A DNA stretch of 64,000 nt, from contig CAKSYU010000007.1 of NCBI GenBank assembly GCA_934524965.1, positions 1 through 64,000 of the forward strand, given 5' to 3'. The translations under genes and the position numbers were made by a program. Source of the stretch: an uncultured Angelakisella sp. Lineage in GTDB: Bacteria; Bacillota; Clostridia; Oscillospirales; Ruminococcaceae. Every line of letters begins with the position of its first letter. The first letter of the stretch is position 1. Below, in pieces: positions 1 to 8,034 of the stretch. Under the pieces are notes generated by a model, which was not told the origin of the DNA, made no database searches, and saw only the letters and a list, made by a program, of their open reading frames with translations.

Positions 1-19
1 AAATTCTCCCCGAAATCAT

Positions 20-93
20 GGGCTGAAACTCGCAGGTCGATGTGCGACCATAGGGATGCGAACGCGGCGCTCTCCCAACTGAGCCACGGGCCC
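20..93 (-). tRNA. tRNA-Ala-like sequence, damaged or chimeric
   Basis: Read on the minus strand, the first ~38 nt match a tRNA: a 7-nt acceptor strand GGGCCCG, TG, a D arm (GCTC-AGTTGGGA-GAGC) and a loop TTCGCAT that would put anticodon CGC (Ala) in place. The 3' strand of the anticodon stem does not pair with CCGCG, the T loop is not canonical, and only four 3' acceptor bases (GCCC) pair. No CCA follows. A good sigma-A promoter lies just upstream on the same strand. It may be a tRNA remnant, a misassembled contig edge, or a chimera of a tRNA 5' half with other DNA. Confidence 0.35.
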
Positions 94-126
94 ATCTTCT
101 GCGGTTCTCTTTGAAACCGCTCACCT

Positions 127-155
127 ATAATAGCACGATTGCCCGCCGGTGTCAA
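127..155 (-). promoter_or_regulatory. sigma-A promoter for the tRNA-like locus
   Basis: On the minus strand TTGACA (150-155) is separated by exactly 17 bp from TATTAT (127-132), about 35 bp before the tRNA-like sequence. This is a near-consensus promoter and argues that the locus was, or is, a transcribed tRNA gene. Confidence 0.6.
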
Positions 156-276
156 GCCGCAAAACACGGGGAACACGCATTTTTGTGGCGGGGCATAAAC
201 TGGTATCGGGGGAACTGCGCCTGTCATCTGCGCGGCGCGCGTTCCCCGAATGAGAACCAAGGAGGGAATAAGACTT

Positions 277-1128
277 ATGGCTGCTTTTTATAATACCGCC
301 ACCCTTTCCTACCGTGATACCTCCACCAATTCCAATACCGTGGAGGGGCAGCTCGTCAAGGTGCTTTCTGCCGAAAAGACTGCCGTGCTGCCCACCTACG
401 GCAGCACCGATACCATCACCTATGTCATCAGTATCCGCAACAGCGGCACCGTCGCCTACACCGACCTTACCATCACCGATGATCTGGGCGAATACGATTT
501 CGGCGAGCAGACGCGGGTGCCGCTCACCTATGTGGCAGGCTCGGTAAGATATTACAGCAACGGCACACTCCAGAGTACGCCCACTGTCACCGGCGGCGCG
601 CCGCTCGTCATCAGCGGCATTACCGTACCGGCAGGCGGCAGCGTCCTGCTGCTTTACGAGGCGGAGACCAACGGCTACGCCCCACCCGCGGCGGGCAGCA
701 CCATTACCAATACCGCCGTTATCAGCGGCGGGGGAACGACCCCCATCACCACGCAGGCGACCGTCACCGCAGGGGAAACGCTGCGCCTGACCATCAGCAA
801 GTGCATGTCCCCCACCAGCGTGGTGGAAAACGGCACCGTCACCTACACCTTCTATGTGCAGAACAGCGGCAATACCGCCACCGCCGCCTCCGACTTCGTC
901 ATCGTCACCGATACCTTCGATCCGATCCTCAATAACCTGACCGCGACCCTGGATGGCACGCCGCTCACCCTCGGCACCGGCTACACCTACAATGCCGCGA
1001 CCGGCGAATTTGCCACCCGCGCGGGTGGCATCACCGTCCCTGCCGCCACCATGACGCAGGATCCCGTGACCGGTCAGTGGATCATTACCCCCGGCGTGGC
1101 AAAGCTCGTCATCACCGGCACCCTGTAA
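277..1128 (+). CDS. DUF11 (conserved repeat) domain protein
   Basis: 283 residues. The protein contains at least two beta-sandwich repeats of the DUF11 type: motifs such as TYVISIRNSG...DLTITDDLG (residues ~55-80) and VTYTFYVQNSGNTA...VIVTDTFD (~190-220) are typical. Such domains usually build stalks of secreted or surface proteins. Here there is no signal peptide, transmembrane segment or sortase motif, so location is unclear. The ATG at 277 is preferred over the in-frame ATG at 250 because AAGGAGGG lies 8-10 bp before it. The gene stands alone between the tRNA-like locus and a convergent GTPase gene, ending ahead of a shared terminator. The domain family is recognisable; the specific function is unknown. 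Confidence 0.7.
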   Translation: MAAFYNTATLSYRDTSTNSNTVEGQLVKVLSAEKTAVLPTYGSTDTITYVISIRNSGTVAYTDLTITDDLGEYDFGEQTRVPLTYVAGSVRYYSNGTLQSTPTVTGGAPLVISGITVPAGGSVLLLYEAETNGYAPPAAGSTITNTAVISGGGTTPITTQATVTAGETLRLTISKCMSPTSVVENGTVTYTFYVQNSGNTATAASDFVIVTDTFDPILNNLTATLDGTPLTLGTGYTYNAATGEFATRAGGITVPAATMTQDPVTGQWIITPGVAKLVITGTL

Positions 1129-1148
1129 GATCTCCGCAAGGGGGCAGT

Positions 1149-1241
1149 TACGGCGGAGCCGCGGCGGGCTGCGCCCACCTGCGCCAAGCACAGCTTGGCG
1201 CCCTCCCGCCGCAGGCGGGAGGCGGCTCCGCCGCTTACCCC
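1149..1241. repeat. GC-rich imperfect palindrome (repeat family B)
   Basis: GGCGGAGCCGCGG at the left and GGCGGCTCCGCCG at the right frame internal hairpins (GCGCCAAGC/GCTTGGCGC and CTCCCGCC/GGCGGGAG). It lies between two convergent genes. Similar blocks are at about 48340 and 54352. Confidence 0.55.
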
Positions 1242-1267
1242 CACATTCCGCCGTTAGCCCCATATAG

Positions 1268-1303
1268 AACGGGGAGACCGCCCACCGGCAGTCTCCCCGT
1301 TCT
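1268..1303. terminator. bidirectional terminator
   Basis: GAACGGGGAGAC pairs perfectly with GTCTCCCCGTTC across a 12-nt loop, with A/T-rich sequence on both sides. It sits between the convergent DUF11 gene and the TetM-like gene and can serve both. Confidence 0.75.
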
Positions 1304-1306
1304 ATA

Positions 1307-3850
1307 TTACATGCTTTCCAGTATCTCGCGGATCGCTTCCTCCACCTGCCGCACTTCCTCCCGGAACTGCCGCGCAGGTACCCGCACCGCACCGTGACCC
1401 AGTATGATGATCTGCTCCAGCCCGTCGGAGGTCGCCACCCGCACCCGATGCTGCTTCGCCAGGGTGTGCGTCACCTTTTCGATGTACATATCGGCGGTCT
1501 CGGCTTCCTTGGTGTACACCACGCTGATGCCGTGGTGCCGCTCGATGCTACCGGGGTTGCCCTTTACCTTGTAGGCGTCAAAAACCAGGATCAGCTCGCA
1601 GCGGCGGTAGCCCTGATAGTTGCACAGGATCTGGATCAGCCGGTGGCGCGCGGCGTCCAGGTCGGTCTTTGCCAGTTCGTTCAGGTCGTCCCACGCAAAG
1701 ATGATGTTGTAGCCGTCCACCAGCAGGTATTCGGGACCCTCCGGTACCGCGGCAGCCTTTGCCGGCTTGGGATCGGCACGCTGCGGCTTCGGGGTGTGCA
1801 GCGCCTCGGTGCCCTTGTGCTTGATGGGGCCGTACACCATCTCAAAAATACGGATCAGCTCTTTATCCTGCAAAAGGGAGCCGCGGTAGGCATCGCTCCG
1901 CTGACGGCTCACCGCCGGTTCGGGCGGCGCCTCCTCGGTTTTCAGCACATTTGTCTGGAGATGCGCCATCTGCGGCACCTCGTCCCAGCGCACGGTGTGA
2001 CCCGCCCCGTGGCTGCAAAAGACCGAATTCGCCGTGTTTTCGGTGTCGGCGTCACAGTCGTAGCCGCAGGCGGCAATCACCGCCTCGGCATGGCGGCAGG
2101 GGGCGTAACCGTCCGGCTCCCATGTCAGATGTCCCCGTCCGCGGGTGTACCGCAGCACCTCGGCAGGGTAGTCCCGCAGCGTGGAAAGCGCCGCCGTCCC
2201 CCGCAGCAGGGCGGTCTCCGTCGCTGTCTCCGGCGGTTCCACATCAGCCTCCCGCTGTTGTAAATCGTTCAGCGCCCGTCCCAGCTGCTCCGCCGGCACG
2301 GTAAGGGTAAAGCGGCACTGCGGCTCCAGCAGGATACTTTCCGCCATGCGCAGTCCCTGCCGCACCGCGCGGTAGGTCGCCTCCCGAAAGTCTCCGCCCT
2401 CGGTGTGCTTCTGGTGGGCGCGTCCGGCGATCAGCGTCAGCTTCATATCGGTGATGGGGGAGCCGGTCAGCACCCCCTTGTGGGTCTTTTCGGTCAGGTG
2501 GGTCAAAATCAGCCGCTGCCAGTTCAGGTCGAGCTTATCAGCGGGGCAGTCAGCGGCAAATTGCAGTCCGCTTCCGCGCGGCAGCGGCTCCATCAGCAGA
2601 TGCACCTCGGCATAGTGACGCAGCGGCTCATAGTGCCCAATGCCCTCCACCGGCGCGGCGATGGTCTCCTTGTAGAGGATACTCCCCTCCTCAAAGCCGA
2701 GGACAAGCCCGAAGCGCTCCAGCGCCACACTCTGCAAAATTTCCCGCTGAATGTCTCCCATCAGCCGCACCCGTATCTCCCGCTTCTGCTCCTCCCATTC
2801 CAGGTGGAGCTGCGGGTCCTCCTGCTCCAGCTGCCGCAGCTGGGTCAGCGCCGTGTGGGGGTCGGTGCCCTCCGGCAGCGTCAGGCGGCAGCTCACTACC
2901 GGCTCCAGCAGCGGGGCGCCGTTGTCCGCCGCCGCGCCCAGACCCTCTCCGGCATAGCTGCGGCTCAGCCCCGTCACAGCGGCAACGGTTCCGGCAGGCG
3001 CCTCCTCCGTCGTTTGATACTTAGCGCCGTTATACAGTCTTATCTGGGTGATTTTTTCCCCGTCCGGCAGCGCCATGCGCACCCTCAGCACGCCGCCGGT
3101 CACCTTCAGGTGGGTCAGCCGGTTCCCCTGCGCGTCGGTCGAAATTTTATACACCCGCGCCGCAAAGTCCGGCAGACAGGCAGGGGCAAGCGTCAGCTCG
3201 TCCAGCCCCTCCAGCAGCTCGGCAATGCCCTGCTGCCGCAGCGCCGCCCCAAACCAGCAGGGGAAAAGCTCCCGCCGCGCGATGGCGGCGGCAAGGCTCG
3301 TCTTTGCCAGCGTTCCGCCCTCCAAATATTCCTGCATCAGCCGTTCATCGCACAGCGCCAGCGTCTCCTCATCGGCGTCATAAGGCAGGCAGGCGGGGGA
3401 GAGCTTCCGCTGCAGCTCCGCCAGCACCGCCGCGCGGTCGGCGCCGGGCTGGTCCATCTTGTTCACAAAGATCATTGTCGGGATCCGATAGCGCTCCAGC
3501 AGCCGCCACAGTGTCTCGGTGTGCGCCTGCACTCCGTCCGTCCCGCTGATGATGAGTACCGCGTAGTCCAGCACCGCCAGCGTCCGCTCCATCTCCGCCC
3601 CAAAGTCGGCGTGTCCGGGGGTATCCAGCAGCGTCAGGGCGGTGTGGGGCAGCGTCAGCCGCGCTTCCTTGGCAAAAATGGTGATGCCCCGGCTGCGCTC
3701 CAGCGTGTGGGTATCCAAAAAGGCATCGCCGTGGTCTACCCGCCCCGCCTGCCGCAGCACACCGGCAGCCAGCAGCATCGCCTCGGTCAGGGTGGTTTTG
3801 CCGCTGTCCACATGCGCTACCAGCCCCAGTGTGATATTCTTTTGTGCCAT
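1307..3850 (-). CDS. TetM/EF-G-like translational GTPase fused to a NYN (YacP) nuclease domain
   Basis: 847 residues. The N-terminal ~640 residues resemble ribosomal-protection/EF-G-like GTPases (TetM/TetW class): G1 AHVDSGKTT near residue 12, RSRGITI, G3 DTPGHADF, G4 NKMD, then EF-G domains II-V. After a Pro/Lys-rich linker, the last ~140 residues form a YacP-type NYN RNase domain: LLVDGYNI at ~709, LVFDAY at ~755, a central ETADMYIE and late VATSDGLEQ, which supply the usual acidic residues. TetM itself is ~640 residues, so this is an extended fusion. The start is the second ATG (3850), preceded by AAAGGAGG; the upstream ATG at 3886 has no such site. It follows a TetR gene by 36 bp, probably as one operon. 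A role in freeing ribosomes with RNA cleavage is inference; tetracycline resistance is not shown. Confidence 0.85.
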   Translation of the reverse strand: MAQKNITLGLVAHVDSGKTTLTEAMLLAAGVLRQAGRVDHGDAFLDTHTLERSRGITIFAKEARLTLPHTALTLLDTPGHADFGAEMERTLAVLDYAVLIISGTDGVQAHTETLWRLLERYRIPTMIFVNKMDQPGADRAAVLAELQRKLSPACLPYDADEETLALCDERLMQEYLEGGTLAKTSLAAAIARRELFPCWFGAALRQQGIAELLEGLDELTLAPACLPDFAARVYKISTDAQGNRLTHLKVTGGVLRVRMALPDGEKITQIRLYNGAKYQTTEEAPAGTVAAVTGLSRSYAGEGLGAAADNGAPLLEPVVSCRLTLPEGTDPHTALTQLRQLEQEDPQLHLEWEEQKREIRVRLMGDIQREILQSVALERFGLVLGFEEGSILYKETIAAPVEGIGHYEPLRHYAEVHLLMEPLPRGSGLQFAADCPADKLDLNWQRLILTHLTEKTHKGVLTGSPITDMKLTLIAGRAHQKHTEGGDFREATYRAVRQGLRMAESILLEPQCRFTLTVPAEQLGRALNDLQQREADVEPPETATETALLRGTAALSTLRDYPAEVLRYTRGRGHLTWEPDGYAPCRHAEAVIAACGYDCDADTENTANSVFCSHGAGHTVRWDEVPQMAHLQTNVLKTEEAPPEPAVSRQRSDAYRGSLLQDKELIRIFEMVYGPIKHKGTEALHTPKPQRADPKPAKAAAVPEGPEYLLVDGYNIIFAWDDLNELAKTDLDAARHRLIQILCNYQGYRRCELILVFDAYKVKGNPGSIERHHGISVVYTKEAETADMYIEKVTHTLAKQHRVRVATSDGLEQIIILGHGAVRVPARQFREEVRQVEEAIREILESM

Positions 3851-3886
3851 GCCGTCTGCCTCCTTTCCGCCGGTGAGTTGCCGCAT

Positions 3887-4471
3887 TCAGCTTTCTTTTT
3901 GCTTCTGCGCCGCCGTGCCGATCTCCCGCAGGTAGCCGATCCCCTCGCTCAGGAACGTTTCCCGATCAAAGGCGGTGTTGCCGATGGCTTCCTGCACGAT
4001 GATGCCGTCGCAGACCAGCAGAAGCAGCCAGGTCAAAAAATCGGCGGGCAGCTCGGTGCGCTCCGCTATTTTTCCGCGGATCAGCCCGTGGAAATTCCGG
4101 TAAAGGGTGGAAAGCCCCGTTTGCAGGGTATCGTTGCCCATCTGCGCTTCGGCAAGCAGTTGGATCCGCAGCCCCGCCGAGGCAATATCGCGCTCCGCCA
4201 CATACCGCACCAGCCGGTTCAGGGAGGTATCCTTCTCTTTGTTTTCAGTCCACAGGATCAGATCCGCCCACTGCCCGTCCAGAAAGTGCTGGGTGATATC
4301 CAGAAAAACCTCGTTCTTGGTCTTGTAGTGGTAGTACAGCGTCCCTTTGGAGATCCCCGCCGCTGCGGCGATATCCGCCAGCGAAATATCCGCCAGCGCC
4401 TTGGTCTGCAGCAGCCCCACGGTCGCCTCCTGTATTTTTTCCTTGATGTTATCTTTTCTCGGTGCCGCCAT
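3887..4471 (-). CDS. TetR/AcrR-family transcriptional regulator
   Basis: 194 residues, the usual size. The N-terminal helix-turn-helix reads IQEATVGLLQTKALADISLA, then DIAAAAGISKGTLYYHYKTK and EVFLDIT (residues ~10-60), a classic TetR DNA-binding domain. The C-terminal ligand domain is not assignable. The start at 4471 has AAAGGAG 8 bp upstream; the longer frame back to 4627 would run through the divergent promoter. It is divergent from the flavoprotein operon at 4674, and an 18-bp perfect palindrome lies between them, so it probably represses that operon and perhaps itself. It is co-directional with and upstream of the GTPase-NYN gene. Confidence 0.88.
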   Translation of the reverse strand: MAAPRKDNIKEKIQEATVGLLQTKALADISLADIAAAAGISKGTLYYHYKTKNEVFLDITQHFLDGQWADLILWTENKEKDTSLNRLVRYVAERDIASAGLRIQLLAEAQMGNDTLQTGLSTLYRNFHGLIRGKIAERTELPADFLTWLLLLVCDGIIVQEAIGNTAFDRETFLSEGIGYLREIGTAAQKQKES

Positions 4472-4590
4472 CTGCGTGCTCCTTTCGCTTTTCTGCCAGA
4501 ATTGTACCATGAAAGCGCGCCGCTGTCTATCCCGCGCGGCAGCCGCCGCCAAGGTTCCGCAAAATAATTCCCCTGCGACGCGGCGGTGTA

Positions 4591-4619
4591 TTGACAATGC
4601 CGCCGCCGCGCGGTAAGAT
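4591..4619 (+). promoter_or_regulatory. sigma-A promoter of the flavoprotein operon
   Basis: TTGACA (4591-4596), 17-bp spacer, TAAGAT (4614-4619). Predicted transcription start near 4626, just before the TetR-type palindrome. Confidence 0.75.
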
Positions 4620-4632
4620 AAAATCATAGCAA

Positions 4633-4650
4633 GTCGGTCGTTCGACCGAC
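4633..4650. promoter_or_regulatory. TetR-type operator palindrome
   Basis: GTCGGTCG-TT-CGACCGAC: 8-bp arms, perfectly complementary, around a 2-bp centre. It lies 7-24 bp after the predicted start of transcription of the operon at 4674 and between it and the divergent TetR gene, the expected place for a repressor site. Confidence 0.7.
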
Positions 4651-4673
4651 AATATCAAGGGGGCGTTTCCGGC

Positions 4674-6371
4674 GTGAACATCACGGCGATCAACAGGCGG
4701 CTGCAAAAGCGTTTTTCCGGTGCGGTCTCGGCACAGCTTGCCGATGGCTGCATCGTGGTATCCGGCTCTTTGCCGACATGGCAGGAGACGGTGGAGGCGT
4801 GCGCCATGGCTGCCGAAAAATACAGCACCACCCATGTGGTCAACCGGATCCGCTGCGCGGAGGTCACCCCGCAGCCCATGCGCCTGCCCAGCCTGAACGA
4901 TCAGGCGCTGGAGGGGCAGCACCCCGATGTGCTTATCATCGGCGGCGGCATTTCCGGCGCTTCCATCGCCCGCGAGCTTTCCAAGTGGAAGCTGGATATC
5001 CTGCTGGTGGAAAAGGAAGCGGATCTGGCGCTTCAGGCGTCGGGGCGCAATGACGGCGAGGTACACCCCGGTATCGATCTTTCCAAAGGCTCCCTGAAGC
5101 ATGCCTATGTCCGCCGCGGCAACGCCATGTACGATCAGGTCTGTCGGGAGCTGGGCGTCCCGTTCCGGCGGGTGGGGCAGTATGTCTGCTTTGAAAAGGC
5201 ATATCTCAAGCCCCTTATCGCCCTTTATTGCCTGATCCGCAAAAAGCGCGACGGCATTGCGGATACCGAGCTGATCTCCGGTGAGGAGCTGCGCCGCAGG
5301 GAACCGAACCTGCGCTTTTCCTTTGCTATCTCCAATCCCTCCTCCGGCTGTGTCTGCCCCTACGGGCTTACCATCGCCTATGCCGAAAATGCCGTGCAGA
5401 ACGGCGCGCGGGTCTCCCTCAATACCGCCGTTCTGGATATGAAGGTGGAAAATGGCAGCATCGTCAGCGTCACCACCAACCGCGGCACCGTCTATCCCGC
5501 GCTGGTCATCAATGCCGCCGGTGTCTTTGCCGAGGATATCGCGGCGATGGCGGGCGACCGCTTCTTCTCCATTCACCCCCGCCGCGGTACCAATTCCATT
5601 CTGGATAAAAAAGCCGGCGTTTATATGCATACCATCGCCTCGGTCAAGGATCTGACCCTGCAAAAGCAGCATTCCAAGGGCGGCGGTATCCTGCATACCG
5701 TCCACGATAACCTGCTGGTAGGGCCCGACGCGGTGGAGACCTATGAAAAAGAAAATACCGCGACCCGCAGGGAGAGCATTGATACGGTGTTCCGCAAGCA
5801 GCAGCGCACCATGAAGGAGCTGTCCCGCGGGGATATCATCACCTATTTTACCGGTGTGCGCGCCCCCACCTTCGAGGAGGATTTCATCATCGAAATGGGC
5901 AGAAAGACCGCCAATATCCTGCACTGCGCCGGTATCCAGTCGCCGGGGCTTACCACCGCCCCCGCCGTGGCGCTGGATATCGAAAAAATGGCGGTGGAAT
6001 TCCTTTCCCGCCAAAAGACGGTCGAAAAGAACGCGGACTTCGATCCCGTCCGTCCCGCCCCGCCCGTCCTGCGGGAAATGAGCGATGAGGAGCGGGCGGC
6101 GCTCATTCGTCAGAACCCCGATTACGGCGAGATCGTCTGCCGCTGTGAGGAGATCAGCAAGGGCGAGATATTAGATGCCCTGCGCGCGCCCATCTGTGTC
6201 CCCACCGTCGATGGTGTCAAAAAGCGGGTACGCCCCGGCATGGGACGCTGTCAGGGCGGCTTCTGCTCTCCGCTGGTGACAAAGATCATCGCGGAATACC
6301 TCGGTGAACCGCTCTCGGAGGTGCGCAAATCCTCCGCGGAGGCGGTCATCACCTACGGCGAGACAAAGTAA
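4674..6371 (+). CDS. FAD-dependent glycerol-3-phosphate dehydrogenase-like oxidoreductase with [2Fe-2S] domain
   Basis: 565 residues, GTG start with AAGGGGG ~10 bp upstream. Residues ~1-70 look like a small BON-type domain (CIVVSGSLPTWQETVEA...HVVNRI). A DAO/GlpA-like FAD domain follows, with dinucleotide motif LIIGGGISGASIA near residue 85 and QASGRNDGEVHPG typical of this family. The last ~80 residues are a BFD-like [2Fe-2S] domain (CRCEE...PTVDGVKKR...GMGRCQGGFC). The family oxidises glycerol-3-phosphate or related 2-hydroxy acids to feed electrons into an anaerobic chain. It is first of four genes under the TetR-palindrome promoter. Substrate is not proven; the G3P link is from family resemblance and from the AGPS-like fourth gene. 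Confidence 0.82.
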   Translation: MNITAINRRLQKRFSGAVSAQLADGCIVVSGSLPTWQETVEACAMAAEKYSTTHVVNRIRCAEVTPQPMRLPSLNDQALEGQHPDVLIIGGGISGASIARELSKWKLDILLVEKEADLALQASGRNDGEVHPGIDLSKGSLKHAYVRRGNAMYDQVCRELGVPFRRVGQYVCFEKAYLKPLIALYCLIRKKRDGIADTELISGEELRRREPNLRFSFAISNPSSGCVCPYGLTIAYAENAVQNGARVSLNTAVLDMKVENGSIVSVTTNRGTVYPALVINAAGVFAEDIAAMAGDRFFSIHPRRGTNSILDKKAGVYMHTIASVKDLTLQKQHSKGGGILHTVHDNLLVGPDAVETYEKENTATRRESIDTVFRKQQRTMKELSRGDIITYFTGVRAPTFEEDFIIEMGRKTANILHCAGIQSPGLTTAPAVALDIEKMAVEFLSRQKTVEKNADFDPVRPAPPVLREMSDEERAALIRQNPDYGEIVCRCEEISKGEILDALRAPICVPTVDGVKKRVRPGMGRCQGGFCSPLVTKIIAEYLGEPLSEVRKSSAEAVITYGETK

Positions 6372-6386
6372 CAGAGGAGGGAAAGG

Positions 6387-7649
6387 ATGCGTACAGTAGA
6401 TGTTCTGGTCATCGGCGGCGGACCCGCCGGGTTGGCGGCGGCGCTTTCGGCGCATAAAAACGGTGCCGAAACACTGCTGATCGAGCGGGAAGCCCGTCTG
6501 GGCGGGATCCTCAAGCAGTGTATCCACGATGGCTTTGGTCTGGTGCGGTTTCGGGAAAAACTCTCAGGTCCCGAATACGCCGGACGATTTATTGATGAAT
6601 TCCGTGCGGCGGGAATCAAGGCGCTGACCCTCACCTTTGTCACCCGCATCGAAAAGACCCCCGAGGGTTTTACGGTCACGCTGGTCGGTCGGGAGGGACT
6701 GCGGCAGGTCTCGGCGCGGGCGCTGGTGCTTGCCACCGGCTGTCGGGAGCGCACCGCCAAGCAGGTCGCCATTCACGGCACCCGACCGGCGGGCGTCTTT
6801 ACGGCGGGCACCGCCCAGCATTTTACCAATCTGCTGGGGCAGCTCCCCACCAGACGCTGCGTGATCCTCGGCAGCGGCGATATCGGTCTTATCATGGCGC
6901 GTCGCCTTACGCTGGAGGGCGCCGAGGTGCTGGGCGTTTATGAGGCAAAGTCCACCCCCTCCGGTCTGACCCGCAATATCCACCAGTGCCTGCACGATTA
7001 CGGGATCCCCCTGCACCTTTCCCACACCGTCACCCGTGTGTTCGGCGAGGACCGCCTGACGGCGGTGGAGGTCGCCGCCGTCGATGCCGCCATGAACCCC
7101 ATTGCCGGCACCGAGGAGCGTGTGGAATGTGACGCACTCATTCTCTCGGTCGGGCTGATCCCCGAAAACGAGCTGGCGGAGGGGCTTGGCGCCGCCCTCG
7201 ACCCCAAAACGAAGGGACCGTTCTGCGACGCCCAGCTGATGACCGATGTGGACGGCGTCTTTTGCTGCGGCAACGCCCTGCATGTCAATGACCTTGTGGA
7301 TTATGTTTCGGAAAGCGGCGAGACTGCCGGAGAAAACGCCGCGAAATACAGGGCGGGAACGTCCCGCCGCCGGATCTCCGTTACGGCGGGGGAGGGGCTG
7401 CTGTATGCCGTTCCGCAGCGGCTGACGCTCGGTGCCGATAACAGTGCCGTGACGCTGTACTTCCGCAGTCGGGAGAACCTCTCGGTCTGCCGCCTTGTCC
7501 TTACGGTAGACGGCAGGGAAGTGCTCAGCCGCCGCTACCCGTTCCTGCGTCCGCCGGAGATGGAACGGCTGGTCGTCGATTTTTCCGGCTATGACCTTAG
7601 CGAACAGTCACAGGTCGGTTTAAGGATCGAGGTGATGGAGAATGTGTGA
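6387..7649 (+). CDS. FAD/NAD-dependent oxidoreductase (pyridine nucleotide-disulfide type)
   Basis: 420 residues. VLVIGGGPAGLAAALSA at the N-terminus binds FAD; GILKQCIHDGFG carries a family-typical Cys near residue 50; LATGCRERT at ~115 and a second Rossmann motif (VILGSGDIGLIMARR at ~160) bind FAD/NAD. This family partners GlpA-like subunits and DUF1667 proteins in anaerobic G3P dehydrogenase-like clusters. The C-terminal ~90 residues after the FAD domain form a beta-rich extension. AGGAGGGAAAGG precedes ATG 6387, 15 bp after the upstream stop; its own stop overlaps the next gene by 8 bp, indicating translational coupling. Confidence 0.85.
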   Translation: MRTVDVLVIGGGPAGLAAALSAHKNGAETLLIEREARLGGILKQCIHDGFGLVRFREKLSGPEYAGRFIDEFRAAGIKALTLTFVTRIEKTPEGFTVTLVGREGLRQVSARALVLATGCRERTAKQVAIHGTRPAGVFTAGTAQHFTNLLGQLPTRRCVILGSGDIGLIMARRLTLEGAEVLGVYEAKSTPSGLTRNIHQCLHDYGIPLHLSHTVTRVFGEDRLTAVEVAAVDAAMNPIAGTEERVECDALILSVGLIPENELAEGLGAALDPKTKGPFCDAQLMTDVDGVFCCGNALHVNDLVDYVSESGETAGENAAKYRAGTSRRRISVTAGEGLLYAVPQRLTLGADNSAVTLYFRSRENLSVCRLVLTVDGREVLSRRYPFLRPPEMERLVVDFSGYDLSEQSQVGLRIEVMENV

Positions 7650-8034
7650 GCTGGTCTGCATCGTGTGCCCGCGCGGGTGTACCCTGCATATTGAGGAACA
7701 GGAGGGCGGCTATGCCGTTACTGGCAATGCCTGCCGCCGCGGCGAGCAGTTCGCCGTCTCGGAGATGACCTGCCCGCAGCGCACCATCTGCACCACGGTA
7801 CGCACCGTATTTCCGGAGGTGCCGGTCATCAGCGTCCGTGTCTCGTCGGAGATCCCCAAGGAGCGGACCTTCGATGTCATGCGGGAGATCAACAAGGTGC
7901 GGGTGCAGGTCCCCCTGCGCCGCGGCGATGCCGTGATCCGCGATGTACTGGGGCTGGGCGTTGATGTCATTGTGACCTCCGACCTGCTGGAGGATAAGAT
8001 AAACCGAAAAGGAGAGACAGGCTATGAGCAATAA
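7642..8034 (+). CDS. DUF1667 cysteine-motif protein
   Basis: 130 residues. The N-terminus has CIVCPRGC, followed by further Cys residues in GNACRRGE and MTCPQR, matching the small DUF1667 family that travels with GlpA/GlpB-like flavoproteins and may bind an iron-sulfur cluster or relay electrons. It overlaps the preceding gene by 8 bp and the following gene by 11 bp, so the three are tightly co-translated. The biochemical role of the family is not established. Confidence 0.82.
   Translation: MCELVCIVCPRGCTLHIEEQEGGYAVTGNACRRGEQFAVSEMTCPQRTICTTVRTVFPEVPVISVRVSSEIPKERTFDVMREINKVRVQVPLRRGDAVIRDVLGLGVDVIVTSDLLEDKINRKGETGYEQ

Noticed and set aside
1307..3850. Acquired tetracycline-resistance gene
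   Set aside because: Resemblance is to the general TetM/EF-G class; the protein is much longer, base and codon use match the neighbours, and no mobile-element genes flank it. Resistance cannot be claimed.
2405..4567. 720-residue plus-strand open frame
   Set aside because: Antisense to the GTPase-NYN and TetR genes, no ribosome site, His/Gln-rich shadow composition.
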